A DNA stretch of 64,000 bases, taken from contig JACESF010000005.1 of NCBI GenBank assembly GCA_013911975.1, positions 1 through 64,000 on the forward strand, written 5' to 3'. The translations under genes and the position numbers were made by a program. Source of the stretch: Hyphomicrobiales bacterium. GTDB taxonomy: Bacteria; Pseudomonadota; Alphaproteobacteria; Rhizobiales; Xanthobacteraceae. Positions 18,979 to 28,016 of this stretch are shown here, piece after piece (the first letter of the stretch is position 1; every line of letters starts with the position of its first letter). A model generated the notes under the pieces. That model saw only the letters and a list, made by a program, of their open reading frames with translations. It was not told the origin of the DNA and did not search any database.

Positions 18979-20181
18979 ATGGCGGTGGCGGGAGGACGGC
19001 CGCGCGTGCCGTGGGCGAGCGATCCGTTCCAGACACGGGGCCGCCTGTTCGCCGAGCCGGACGATTCCCGCAATCCGTTCCGGCGCGATTGCGACCGCAT
19101 CATCCATTCCACGGCCTTCCGGCGCCTCAAGCACAAGACGCAGGTCTTCGTGTTCCACGAGGGCGACCATTTCCGCACCCGCCTCACCCACACGCTGGAG
19201 GTGGCGCAGGTGGCCCGGTCCATCGCCCGCGCCCTGGGGCTCGACGAGGATCTGGCGGAAGCATTGGCGCTGGCCCACGATCTCGGCCACCCGCCCTTCG
19301 CCCATGCGGGGGAACGCGCGCTGAATGCCTGCATGGCGGAGCAGGGCGGGTTCGACCACAACGCCCAGTCGCTGCGCGTGGTGACGCGCCTCGAACAGCG
19401 CTATGCGGACTTCGACGGCCTGAACCTCACCTGGGAGGCCCTGGAGGGCATCGCTAAGCACAACGGCCCACTCACCGATTCCGTCGGCCAGGGAGTCGGG
19501 CGCTATGCGGGTGGACTGCCCCATGCCATCGCCGTCCACTCCGCCGCGCAGGACCTGGAACTGCACCAGCATGCCGGGCCGGAGGCGCAGGTGGCCTCCA
19601 TCGCCGACGACATCGCCTATGATGTGCACGATCTGGACGACGGGCTGCGCGCGGGCTTCTTTTCCCTGGAGGAGATCGCCGACCTGCCGCTCGTGGGCGA
19701 GGCCCTCGCCGAGGTGCGCGCCCGCTATCCGGAACTGGAGCGCAACCGCATCGGCATGGAGGTGATGCGCCGGGTCATCACGCGGCTCATCGAGGACGTG
19801 GTGCGCGAGAGCGACGCCCTGGCGCTTGCGGCGGGCGTGTCGAGCGCCGCCCAGGTGCGCGCGCTCGGGCGCCCCGTCATCGCCTTCTCGCCCGCCATGC
19901 TGGAGGCGGAGGCGGCCATCAAGCGCTTCCTGTTCGCCCGCATGTACCGTCACCCCCGCGTGGAACGGGTGATGGACGACGCCATGCAGGTGGTGCGCGA
20001 CCTCTACGGCCATTTCCTCGCTCATCCCGAGGAGATGCCCGAGCGCTGGCGCGAGGGGCTGGACCCGGCGGATGGAACCCGGCTCGCCCGGCGCGTGGCG
20101 GACTATATCGCCGGCATGACGGACCGCTACGCGCTGGACCAGCATGCCCGCTTCTTTGACTTGACGCCGGATTTGCGTTAG
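18979..20181 (+). CDS. dgt: Deoxyguanosinetriphosphate triphosphohydrolase-like protein
   Basis: A 400-residue HD-domain enzyme that converts dGTP (or other dNTPs) to the nucleoside and tripolyphosphate. Metal-binding motifs are clear: [17 protein letters not shown] near residue 70 and [19 protein letters not shown] near 98, with the final Asp in [15 protein letters not shown] near 215. The N-terminal [24 protein letters not shown] region (here [19 protein letters not shown]) is diagnostic. It heads a dgt-argS-SPOR block on the plus strand, an order known in related alphaproteobacteria. The ATG at 18979 has a purine-rich site upstream. Confidence 0.93.
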   Translation: MAVAGGRPRVPWASDPFQTRGRLFAEPDDSRNPFRRDCDRIIHSTAFRRLKHKTQVFVFHEGDHFRTRLTHTLEVAQVARSIARALGLDEDLAEALALAHDLGHPPFAHAGERALNACMAEQGGFDHNAQSLRVVTRLEQRYADFDGLNLTWEALEGIAKHNGPLTDSVGQGVGRYAGGLPHAIAVHSAAQDLELHQHAGPEAQVASIADDIAYDVHDLDDGLRAGFFSLEEIADLPLVGEALAEVRARYPELERNRIGMEVMRRVITRLIEDVVRESDALALAAGVSSAAQVRALGRPVIAFSPAMLEAEAAIKRFLFARMYRHPRVERVMDDAMQVVRDLYGHFLAHPEEMPERWREGLDPADGTRLARRVADYIAGMTDRYALDQHARFFDLTPDLR

Positions 20182-20229
20182 GCGCCGCGCTTCGCCGTTG
20201 CCCTTTCCGTCAGACCATTGGATGCGTCC

Positions 20230-21987
20230 ATGAACGTCTACGCGATCTTCGCCGATCACGTGCGCGCCGCCGTCACCGCCCTCGAAGAGGAAGGCCTCGT
20301 GCCCGAGGGGCTCACGCTGTCGCGCGTGGTGGTGGAGCCGCCGCGCGACGCGTCCAACGGCGACCTCGCCACCAATGCGGCCATGGTCCTGTCCAAGGAA
20401 GCCGGGATGAAGCCGCGCGATCTGGCGGGCCTCATCGCCTCGCGCCTCGAGGGCCTGCCCCAGGTGGTGAAGGTGGAGGTGGCCGGCCCCGGCTTCATCA
20501 ACATCTCGCTCGACCCCGCCTTCTGGCCCACGATCCTGGCGCAGGTGCTGCGGCAGGGCCCCGCGTTCGGCGGCTCGGCGCTCGGGGCCGGGGAGCCGGT
20601 GAACGTCGAATATGTCTCCGCCAATCCCACGGGGCCCATGCATGTGGGCCATTGCCGGGGCGCGGTGTTTGGCGACGCCATGGCGAGCCTGCTGGCCTTC
20701 GCGGGCTACAAGGTGACGCGGGAATATTACATCAACGACGCGGGCGCCCAGGTGGACGTGCTCGCCCGCTCCGCCTTCCTGCGCTATCGCGAGGCGCTGG
20801 GCGAGGACATCGGCGCCATCCCCGAGGGGCTCTATCCCGGCGACTATCTGGTGCCCGTGGGCGAGGCGCTGGCCAAGGAGCACGGCCCGGCCTTGACCGG
20901 CCTGCCCGAGGCCCAGTGGCTTCCCGTGGTGAAGGATGCCGCCATCACGGCCATGATGGCCATGATCCGCGAAGACCTCGCGAAGCTGGGCATCGCGTTC
21001 GACGTGTTCTTCTCCGAGCGCTCCCTGACCCAGGGCGAGGACCGGGTGGCGGCGACCATCGCCCAGCTCCGCCAGAGCGGCGAGGTCTATCAGGGCCGGC
21101 TCGAACCGCCGAAGGGCGCGCCCATCGAGGATTGGGAGGATCGCGAGCAGACCCTGTTCCGCTCCACCGATTTCGGCGACGACGTGGACCGTCCGCTCAT
21201 CAAGTCCGACGGCAGCTACACCTATTTCGCGGGCGACATCGCCTATCACAAGGACAAGTTCGATCGCGGCTTCAATCGCATGATCGACGTGTGGGGCGCC
21301 GACCACGGCGGCTATGTGAAGCGCATGCAGGCGGCCGTGAAGGCGGTGAGCGGCGGCAAGGCGAGCCTCGACATCGAGCTGTGCCAGCTCGTGCGGCTCA
21401 CCCGCAACGGCGAGCCGGTGCGCATGTCCAAGCGGGCGGGCTCCTTCGTCACCCTGCGCGACGTGGTGGAAGAAGTGGGCCGCGATGCCGTGCGGTTCAT
21501 GATGCTGTTTCGCAAGAATGACGCGCCGCTCGACTTCGATCTTGGCAAGGTGATCGAGCAGTCGCGCGAAAATCCCGTGTTCTATGTCCAGTATGCGCAT
21601 GCCCGGGCACAGTCGATCCTGCGCAATGCCCGCGAGGCGTTTCCCGACCTTCCGCAGGGGCGGGAGGGGTTCGCGGACGCGGATCTCGCGCGTCTCGACG
21701 ATGCGGGCGAGGTGGGGCTTCTCATGCGCCTCGCCGCATGGCCGCGCCTCGTGGAGCAGGCGGCGACGGCGCGCGAACCGCACCGGGTGGCGTTTTTCTT
21801 GTACGAATTGGCAAGCGAGTTCCACGGCCAGTGGAACAAGGGGAAAGACTTGCCACATTTACGCTTCATTATGGAGAATGATCTAGGTTTGACCATGCCG
21901 CGGCTGGGCTTGGTGCATGGCGTGGCGACGGTGATCGCTTCGGGCCTCGCATTGCTGGGGGTTGAGGCGGTCCAGGAAATGAAATGA
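20230..21987 (+). CDS. argS: Arginine--tRNA ligase
   Basis: A 585-residue class I synthetase charging tRNA-Arg. The HIGH motif appears as [14 protein letters not shown] near residue 133. The KMSKS-equivalent is [13 protein letters not shown] near 400. The N-terminal Add1 domain and the C-terminal anticodon-binding DALR domain are complete, ending at [13 protein letters not shown]. The ATG at 20230 gives the usual [11 protein letters not shown] start. A TTG four codons earlier is less likely. It follows dgt by 48 bases. Confidence 0.96.
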   Translation: MNVYAIFADHVRAAVTALEEEGLVPEGLTLSRVVVEPPRDASNGDLATNAAMVLSKEAGMKPRDLAGLIASRLEGLPQVVKVEVAGPGFINISLDPAFWPTILAQVLRQGPAFGGSALGAGEPVNVEYVSANPTGPMHVGHCRGAVFGDAMASLLAFAGYKVTREYYINDAGAQVDVLARSAFLRYREALGEDIGAIPEGLYPGDYLVPVGEALAKEHGPALTGLPEAQWLPVVKDAAITAMMAMIREDLAKLGIAFDVFFSERSLTQGEDRVAATIAQLRQSGEVYQGRLEPPKGAPIEDWEDREQTLFRSTDFGDDVDRPLIKSDGSYTYFAGDIAYHKDKFDRGFNRMIDVWGADHGGYVKRMQAAVKAVSGGKASLDIELCQLVRLTRNGEPVRMSKRAGSFVTLRDVVEEVGRDAVRFMMLFRKNDAPLDFDLGKVIEQSRENPVFYVQYAHARAQSILRNAREAFPDLPQGREGFADADLARLDDAGEVGLLMRLAAWPRLVEQAATAREPHRVAFFLYELASEFHGQWNKGKDLPHLRFIMENDLGLTMPRLGLVHGVATVIASGLALLGVEAVQEMK

Positions 21988-22065
21988 CCCTGCGCGCCGG
22001 CATCCGTGCCGCACGCCTTCGGTGAAGCAGGGTCGAAATCCCCGTGCGCAGACGGTTGAGGCAAA

Positions 22066-23802
22066 ATGGGCGACGACAGCAGCTTCCGCTACCGGCGCGA
22101 TGACGGCTACCCCGGCCAGCCGGCCGGTTCCAGGTCTCCTCAGGCGGCGGCTGCGCCGTCCGCGGAGGACGCGCTCGCGGAGCTTGCCCGCCTGATCGGC
22201 CAGGATGATCCCTTCGCGGACTTCGGCGACATCGCCGAGGAACCCGCGCCGGCACCCGCACGGCCTGCCCGCGAGGCCGCCGCCCGCCCGCAATTCTCAG
22301 CGCCCCCCGTGGAGCGCCGCTTCGAAGACTGGCAGCCCGGCCGCCGCACCGGCCGCGAGGCCGCGACCGACCCGCGCGATGCGGTGCCGGCCCGCGAGCC
22401 CACCACCATGCGCGAACGTACCGTGGCCCGCGAGACGCCCTCGCGCGAAGCCACCGGCGTCCGCCAGCCGCCGGGCTTCGGCGGCGGACAGGCCCCGGCC
22501 ATGCCGCCCCGGGCCCCGCTGCCCGCTCCGCCCGCCGTCTCGGGCCGCGATGCCGCCTTCCCGCCGCGCGAAAGCACCGCCGTGGGCGGCCTGCGCGGCC
22601 GCGCGCCCGATCCCAATGACTGGGGCGCCTCCGAGGCCACCGGCTGGGGCGCCACCGAATCGGCGGCCGCCCAGACGCAGCCCGATGGCCGGTCCACCGT
22701 GCGGTCCGGATACGGATCCCTGGCGCGGCGCGGCGAGGCCCAGCCCGGCGAAGCGCCCCGCGCCCCCGCGGCGCGCCACGAGCAGGAGCCGGGCCGCGAC
22801 CCGTCCCGCGACGACGGCGCCTATGCCTATGCGGATTCCGAGCAGACCCGCTACGCCGACTATGACGACACCTATGATCCGGCCTTCGACGAGGAAGGCT
22901 ACATGCCGCCTCACAGCGAGGAGGTCTACGAGACCGAGCCGCGCCGCAACCGGGGCCGTACGGCGCTGATCGCGGTGGCGGCGCTGGTGGGCCTCGGCGT
23001 GGTGGCCACGGCGGGCGTCATGGTGTTCCGGGGCGGCGGTTCCGGTTCCTCTTCCTCCACGGCCGAGACCGCGCCGGTCATCAAGGCGGACACGACCCCT
23101 AGCAAGGTGGCCGGGCCGACCCCGGCCAACGGGCAGGGCGGCGAAGGCCAGAAGCTGATCTATGACCGCGTGGGCGGCCAGCCGGGCCAGGAGAAGGTGG
23201 TTCCCCGCGAGGAGCAGCCCATGGACGTGGCGGCGGCAGCCGCTGCTGCTGCGGCGGCGGGCGCTGCCCAGCAGCCGGCCTCTCCCACCGATCCCAAGCG
23301 CGTGAAGACGGTCGCGGTGCGCTCCGACGGCTCCATCGTGCCCGGCGCCGCGCCTCCGGCCGCGGCAGCGCCCGTAAACGGCGTCGCGCCCACGGCCTAC
23401 GCGCCGACCCAGAACCCCATTCCCACGGGCGCCCCGGCGCCGAAGACCGTGACCACCACCACCACCTCCGGCCAGGGCGTGCCTGTGGCTTCGGTCCCGG
23501 CAGCTCCCGCCGCCGCGGCGCCGGCTGCGGCTCCTCCGGCCGCTGCGGCCAACGGGGCCTATGTGGTGCAGGTCTCCTCGCAGAAGTCGGAAGCCGACGC
23601 GCTGGGCTCCTTCAAGGTGCTCCAGACCCGCTATCCCCAGCTTCTCGGCAGCTACAAGGCCTCGGTGCGGCGCGCCGACCTCGGCGACAAGGGCGTCTTC
23701 TACCGCGCGCTGGTGGGGCCGTTCGCCTCCCGCGACGAGGCCAATACGCTCTGCAACGCGCTCCAGGCGCAGGGCGGGACCTGCTTCGTCACCCGCAACT
23801 GA
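22066..23802 (+). CDS. SPOR-domain cell-division/peptidoglycan-binding protein
   Basis: A 578-residue protein with three parts. Residues 1 to about 300 are a Pro/Ala/Arg-rich, probably disordered cytoplasmic region. A single membrane helix lies near 303-325 (LIAVAALVGLGVVATAGVMVF). The periplasmic part is low-complexity Ala/Pro sequence and then a C-terminal SPOR domain (about 500-578, starting AYVVQVSSQKSEADALGSF). SPOR domains bind denuded peptidoglycan glycan strands at the septum. It lies 78 bases after argS, as in related genomes. Because of its repetitive composition its frame is strongly mirrored on the other strand, but the SPOR domain fixes the plus strand. Confidence 0.87.
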   Translation: MGDDSSFRYRRDDGYPGQPAGSRSPQAAAAPSAEDALAELARLIGQDDPFADFGDIAEEPAPAPARPAREAAARPQFSAPPVERRFEDWQPGRRTGREAATDPRDAVPAREPTTMRERTVARETPSREATGVRQPPGFGGGQAPAMPPRAPLPAPPAVSGRDAAFPPRESTAVGGLRGRAPDPNDWGASEATGWGATESAAAQTQPDGRSTVRSGYGSLARRGEAQPGEAPRAPAARHEQEPGRDPSRDDGAYAYADSEQTRYADYDDTYDPAFDEEGYMPPHSEEVYETEPRRNRGRTALIAVAALVGLGVVATAGVMVFRGGGSGSSSSTAETAPVIKADTTPSKVAGPTPANGQGGEGQKLIYDRVGGQPGQEKVVPREEQPMDVAAAAAAAAAAGAAQQPASPTDPKRVKTVAVRSDGSIVPGAAPPAAAAPVNGVAPTAYAPTQNPIPTGAPAPKTVTTTTTSGQGVPVASVPAAPAAAAPAAAPPAAAANGAYVVQVSSQKSEADALGSFKVLQTRYPQLLGSYKASVRRADLGDKGVFYRALVGPFASRDEANTLCNALQAQGGTCFVTRN

Positions 23803-23823
23803 CGCTTTCGCGTACCCATCATG

Positions 23824-23852
23824 AAAAAGGCCGGGCGTTGCCCGGCCTTTTT
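23824..23852. terminator. Bidirectional terminator
   Basis: Inverted repeat AAAAAGGCCGGG / CCCGGCCTTTTT around a 5-base loop, followed by T residues on both strands, separates the convergent SPOR and DUF815 genes. Confidence 0.9.
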
Positions 23853-23871
23853 GCATTCAGAACCTTTGCCG

Positions 23872-24762
23872 TCAGGCTCCCGCGGGCTTCAGCGAAACGC
23901 CGAGGCGACCGGCGAGATCCTGGACATATTGCCAAGCGGTGCGCCCCGAGCGCGCGCCGCGCGTGGTGGCCCATTCCAGGGCCTCGGGGCGCCAGGTCTC
24001 CACCGTCACCGGCAGGCCGTGATGGGCCACATAGGCCTCCACCATGGCGAGATATTCGTCCTGGCTGCATTTGTGGAAGCCCAGCCACAGGCCGAACCGG
24101 TCGGACAGGGACACCTTCTCTTCCACCGCCTCGCCGGGATTGATGGCCGTGGAGCGCTCGTTCTCCATCATGTCGCGGGGCAGCAGGTGGCGGCGATTGG
24201 AGGTGGCGTAGAAGATCACATTGTCCGGCCGCCCCTCGATTCCGCCTTCCAGCACTGCCTTCAGCGACTTGTAGGAGGTGTCGTCCGCGTCGAACGACAG
24301 GTCGTCGCAGAACACGATGAAGCGGTGCCGGGACGTCCGCATGCGCGACATGAGGGCCGGCAGGGTCTCGATGTCCTCGCGGTGGATCTCCACCAGCTTG
24401 AGGCGGCTGTCCCCCGCCGCGATCCCGGAATTCACATGCGCGTGGGCGGCCTTCACCAGCGAGCTTTTGCCCATGCCGCGCGCGCCCCAGAGCAGGGCGT
24501 TGTTGGCGGGCAGGCCACGGGCGAAGCGCGCGGTGTTCTCCACCAATTGGTCACGCACCCGGTCGATGCCGTGGAGCAGGTCCATGTCCACCCGGTTCAC
24601 ACGCGGCACGGGCTCGCAGCGCGGCGGCTCGGTCTGCCAGACGAAGGCGTCGGCGGCATCGAAGTCCGTCGCGGGCACGCGGGCCGGCGCGATGCGCTCG
24701 AGCGCGTCGGCGATGCGGATCAGCAGGGCCTGGGTGGCGTCGGCGGCGGTGTCGTTCGTCAT
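23872..24762 (-). CDS. DUF815 family ATPase
   Basis: A 296-residue AAA-type P-loop ATPase. Walker A is GARGMGKSSLV near residue 92 and a Walker B-like segment is FIVFCDDLSFD near 145. SNRRHLLPRDMMEN and LSDRFGLWLGFHKC are conserved blocks of the DUF815 family. The role of the family is not settled. The ATG at 24760-24762 has GGGAGG upstream; an in-frame extension to 24855 lacks conservation-like sequence and was rejected. It is convergent with the SPOR gene and shares its terminator. Confidence 0.88.
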   Translation of the reverse strand: MTNDTAADATQALLIRIADALERIAPARVPATDFDAADAFVWQTEPPRCEPVPRVNRVDMDLLHGIDRVRDQLVENTARFARGLPANNALLWGARGMGKSSLVKAAHAHVNSGIAAGDSRLKLVEIHREDIETLPALMSRMRTSRHRFIVFCDDLSFDADDTSYKSLKAVLEGGIEGRPDNVIFYATSNRRHLLPRDMMENERSTAINPGEAVEEKVSLSDRFGLWLGFHKCSQDEYLAMVEAYVAHHGLPVTVETWRPEALEWATTRGARSGRTAWQYVQDLAGRLGVSLKPAGA

Positions 24763-25043
24763 GATGTCCTCCCGGGCCTGCGCATACCCGCCCGGGCGGG
24801 GGGCAACAAGGCTGCGATGCGCGAGGCGGCGGGGACAGGCATGCCATCCGCGCATGGATGTGTGGCCCCCTGGCCGCAGCCGACGAGAACCCGCCCTGCG
24901 GGGGCGATTTCATGTTGCGCTGCGGCAGGCATCGGTTAACTTTTGTCCATTCTACTGACGCTGCTGATCCGGAAGGGCTGGGCCGGGCGGCATCCGATGC
25001 GATTGCGCGTTCCGAAAGGGGCGCGAAATCATGAGGAGCGCGC

Positions 25044-25955
25044 ATGCGATTGATCCGGCCCCTGGCCTCTTTTGGCCCTTCTTCCTTTTCCCTCGCCTTG
25101 GTGACCCTTGCGGCGGGCGGCCTGTCCCCCGGGTTCGCGCACGCGCAGGAACCGGCCGCAGGCGTTGCTATCCGGCCTGCCGAGGCTCCCGCCTCGACGG
25201 CTCCGTCCTGGGTTCCCGATTGGCTCTCCATGGGGTTCAGCGAACAGGCCCAGGCTGAAGCCCAGGCCGAGGCGGAAGCCCAGGCATCGGCCCCGGAGCC
25301 GGAGCCCTATTTCTTCAACAGCAAGCCGTCTGTCCCCGGCGGATCGCAGGCCCAGGGCGTGACCACCCGTGTCAGCCGCACCGTCAACAAGGACGGCAGC
25401 AGTGCCGTCACGGCGGCGGGCGCGGTGCGCGAGTGGCGCGGCGCCGAGTTCGGCGTGGACATGTCGCTGGCGGCCCGCCAGGGCAGTCCGGTCCCGGTGC
25501 AGAGCGCCAGCCCGTCCAGCCAGGACGGGGCGGGCGCGGCCGCGTGGGCGCGGGCGCAGATTCCCGGCGTCGCCACTCTCACCGGCTGGGAGAAGGGCTC
25601 GGTGGACGTGCGGGTGGACCCGGTCCAGGAGCAGGGGCGCCTCGGCACCACCTTCTCGCGGGAATTCTCCGTGACGGACGGCGTCTCCGCCCGCGTGAAC
25701 GACAGCTATGCGGTGACCTCGAGCGCCGACGGGACCCAGCAATGGGAGACCGGCAAGTCGGTGAGCGTGGACATGAAGTCCACCGGCACCACGGTCAGTG
25801 TCGGCACGGGCAATCGCAGCGGCGAGACGCGTTGGCAACCCTCGGTGAGCGCCTCCCAGCAGATCGTGGGGCCGCTCTCCGTCACCACCAGCGTCGCGGA
25901 CAATGGCGACACGCTGAACAAGTCCATCACCGCGGGATTCCGCCACGCCTGGTGA
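25044..25955 (+). CDS. Secreted or surface protein of unknown function
   Basis: A 303-residue protein with a signal peptide (residues 1 to about 35, ending GFAHAQ). An Ala/Glu/Gln-rich linker near residues 65-90 has AQAEAQAEAEAQA repeats. A C-terminal half follows with alternating small and polar residues suited to beta strands, ending KSITAGFRHAW. The terminal aromatic after a strand-like segment recalls outer-membrane beta-barrel proteins, but no family is recognised. The ATG at 25044 is preceded by GAGGAGCGCGC. It stands between divergent DUF815 and convergent TauE genes. Confidence 0.7.
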   Translation: MRLIRPLASFGPSSFSLALVTLAAGGLSPGFAHAQEPAAGVAIRPAEAPASTAPSWVPDWLSMGFSEQAQAEAQAEAEAQASAPEPEPYFFNSKPSVPGGSQAQGVTTRVSRTVNKDGSSAVTAAGAVREWRGAEFGVDMSLAARQGSPVPVQSASPSSQDGAGAAAWARAQIPGVATLTGWEKGSVDVRVDPVQEQGRLGTTFSREFSVTDGVSARVNDSYAVTSSADGTQQWETGKSVSVDMKSTGTTVSVGTGNRSGETRWQPSVSASQQIVGPLSVTTSVADNGDTLNKSITAGFRHAW

Positions 25956-25970
25956 GGCGCGCCGGACGCC

Positions 25971-26807
25971 TCACCGCCAGAGGATGGCGATGAGGAAGCG
26001 GGCCACCATCAGCAGCAGGAAGCCGCCGAAGCCGATCTCCAGGGCCCGGCGCGGCAGGCGATGGGCGAGGCGCGCGCCGATGGGCGCCACCGCCGTGCTC
26101 ACGGGCGCCATGCAGGCGAAGCCGATGAGCGAGACATAGCCGATGGACAGGGGCGGCAGGTCCGCCATGTGCGACCAGCCGCCCACCGCATAGCCGATGA
26201 TGCCCGGCAGCGGGACGATCATGCCGATGCCCGCCGAGGTGGCCACCGCCACATGGATGGGCACGCCGTAGAGGCTCAGCACCATGGTCACGAGCCCGCC
26301 CCCGCTGATGCCCACCAGCGCGGCCATCACGCCGATGAAGAAGGCATAGACGCGCTGCGTCCCGGTGCCCGGCAGCGTGTCGGCGATGCGCCAGTCGCTG
26401 CGCCCGGCCAGCGCCTTGATGGCCATGACCAGGGCGATGACGATGAAGGCCGCCTGGAGCACCCAGCCCTGCGCGAAGGCCGCGACCACGGAGCCGAAAG
26501 AGACCCCGACGAAGGCCGGAACGCTCCACACCCGCAGGATGCCCGGCAGCACCGCGCCGCGCGCCTTGTGCGCCCGGTAGGATTGCAGCGAGGTGGGCAC
26601 GATGATGGCGAGGGAGGTGCCCACGCACAATTGCATCCGCACCGCCTCGTCCACGCCGAGGGCGCCGAACACCTCATAGAGGACGGGCACGATCAGCGCG
26701 CCGCCGCCCACTCCCAGGAGACCGGCCAGGAGGCCGGTGACGATTCCGCCGACGAGTAGCGGCACGGCGAGCGTGAGAAGCTCGCTCCACGAGAAGGACG
26801 AGAGCAT
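25971..26807 (-). CDS. Sulfite exporter TauE/SafE family protein
   Basis: A 278-residue inner-membrane protein with about eight hydrophobic segments. The two family motifs are duplicated. The N-terminal GLLAGLLGVGGGALIVPVLY near residue 25 and the central FIGVMAALVGISGGGLVTMV near 158 are the glycine-rich TauE/SafE signature. The family exports sulfite, sulfoacetate or related anions, and the substrate here is not predictable. The stop lies 15 bases from that of the secreted protein, so the two are convergent. dusA is on the same strand, 105 bases upstream. Confidence 0.87.
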   Translation of the reverse strand: MLSSFSWSELLTLAVPLLVGGIVTGLLAGLLGVGGGALIVPVLYEVFGALGVDEAVRMQLCVGTSLAIIVPTSLQSYRAHKARGAVLPGILRVWSVPAFVGVSFGSVVAAFAQGWVLQAAFIVIALVMAIKALAGRSDWRIADTLPGTGTQRVYAFFIGVMAALVGISGGGLVTMVLSLYGVPIHVAVATSAGIGMIVPLPGIIGYAVGGWSHMADLPPLSIGYVSLIGFACMAPVSTAVAPIGARLAHRLPRRALEIGFGGFLLLMVARFLIAILWR

Positions 26808-26912
26808 GGCGGCGCATCGGGGCGGGAAGCGCCACGGCGGCGCGGGGAGGGCGGCACACTGGACGGCGGTGCCGGCCTTGTCCAGCCTGCCGCAGGGGAA
26901 GTCCGCCGTGCC

Positions 26913-27905
26913 TCAGGCCGCGTCGCGCTGGGGGCGGCGGATGTCGTCCAGCGCCGCGCGCAGGACGTCGAGACCGGCGCCGGGCTGCACGCCCTCGGTG
27001 GCGAGCCGCCGCCGGAAGCGCCGCGAGCCGGGCCGCCCGCCGAACAGGCCGAGCATGTGGCGGGTGATGTCGTGCAGCCGCCCGCCTGCCTCCAGATGCG
27101 CGGCCATGTAGGGCTCGAACGCCTCCAGCGCGGCGAAGGCGTCGGCATGAGGGGCGGGCACGCCGTGAAGGCGCGGGTCCACCTCCAGAAGAAGCTCGGG
27201 ATTCTGGTAGGCGGCGCGGCCGAACATGACGCCGTCCAGGCCCGCGCCGTGGGCGAGGGCATCGTCGAGGGTCGCCAAACCGCCATTGAGGCTGATGGGC
27301 AGGCCGGGCAGGCGGGCCTTCAGGCGGTGCACCCGGCTGTAATCCAGCGGCGGGATTTCGCGGTTCTCCTTGGGCGACAGGCCCTTCAGCCACGCCTTGC
27401 GGGCATGGACCGTGAGCGCGTCCACCCCGGCGGCCACGACAGCATCCGCCAGCGCGTCGAGCGCGGGCTCGGGATCCTGGTCGTCCACGCCGATGCGGCA
27501 CTTCACGGTGACGGGAATGCTGACCCGCGCCTTCATGGCGGCGACGCAGTCCGCCACGAGGTCCGGCTCGCGCATGAGGCAGGCGCCGAAATTCCCGCCC
27601 TGCACCCGGTCGGAGGGGCAGCCCACATTGAGGTTGATCTCGTCATAGCCGAACTCCGCGCAGATGCGCGCCGCCTCGGCCAGGAGGGCCGGGTCGCTGC
27701 CGCCGAGCTGGACCGCGATGGGGTGTTCCTGCGGGGAATAGCCCAGCAGGCGGTCCCGGTCGCCATGGATCACGGCGGGGGCCGTCACCATCTCCGTATA
27801 GAGAAGCGCGCGCGCCGACAGGGTCCGATGGAAGGCGCGGCAGTGCCGGTCGGTCCAATCCATCATAGGTGCCACGGCAAATCTAAATGATTGATTTTTC
27901 GACAT
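26913..27905 (-). CDS. dusA: tRNA-dihydrouridine synthase A, 5' end rebuilt by the integrated element
   Basis: A 330-residue FMN enzyme that reduces uridines (U20/20a) in the tRNA D-loop. Motifs are APMMDWTDRHCR near residue 12, the catalytic Cys in INLNVGCPSDRVQGG near 101, and LSLNGG plus DGVMFGRAAYQNP in the FMN-binding barrel. The ATG at 27903-27905 gives MSKNQSFRFAVAPMMDW. Its first codons are AT-rich and unlike the rest of the gene, as expected if they come from the inserted element. The integrase gene starts about 30 bases away on the opposite strand. An open frame runs on upstream to 28178, but it crosses the integrase and is not real. Confidence 0.93.
   Translation of the reverse strand: MSKNQSFRFAVAPMMDWTDRHCRAFHRTLSARALLYTEMVTAPAVIHGDRDRLLGYSPQEHPIAVQLGGSDPALLAEAARICAEFGYDEINLNVGCPSDRVQGGNFGACLMREPDLVADCVAAMKARVSIPVTVKCRIGVDDQDPEPALDALADAVVAAGVDALTVHARKAWLKGLSPKENREIPPLDYSRVHRLKARLPGLPISLNGGLATLDDALAHGAGLDGVMFGRAAYQNPELLLEVDPRLHGVPAPHADAFAALEAFEPYMAAHLEAGGRLHDITRHMLGLFGGRPGSRRFRRRLATEGVQPGAGLDVLRAALDDIRRPQRDAA
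27840..27905. other. Candidate attachment site at the dusA 5' end
   Basis: The first 20 or so codons of dusA, including those for APMMDWTDRHC, lie directly against the integrase gene. DusA-specific integrases are known to recombine inside this conserved 5' segment and regenerate the dusA start. The sequence left of here is high-GC chromosome and right of here is element DNA. The exact crossover point cannot be fixed without the other junction, which was not found inside the window. Confidence 0.65.
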
Positions 27906-28016
27906 TATTTTTGTATCTTCAACGGGTTGGGGCATGCCGTGTGCACTCGATTTTCCGCCACGATACGCCCCAATTTCCGATTTTTCGACGCGTGAGTGCA
28001 CACGGAGCGCACACGG
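27893..28016. repeat. Cluster of direct and inverted repeats at the integrase/dusA junction
   Basis: Three repeat sets lie within 124 bases. The 11-base direct repeat GATTTTTCGAC occurs at 27893-27903 and 27979-27989. The 12-base perfect inverted repeat CCGTGTGCACTC / GAGTGCACACGG lies at 27937-27948 and 27994-28005. A further direct copy of GCACACGG is at 28009-28016. Such clusters beside an integrase gene usually contain arm-type integrase sites, excisionase sites and the integrase promoter. The assignment is inferred from position. Confidence 0.55.

Noticed and set aside
18862..21858. Nearly 1,000-codon minus-strand frame across dgt and argS
   Set aside because: It is a shadow of dgt and argS. 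The translation is His/Arg-rich without domain signatures, while both plus-strand genes carry complete catalytic motifs.
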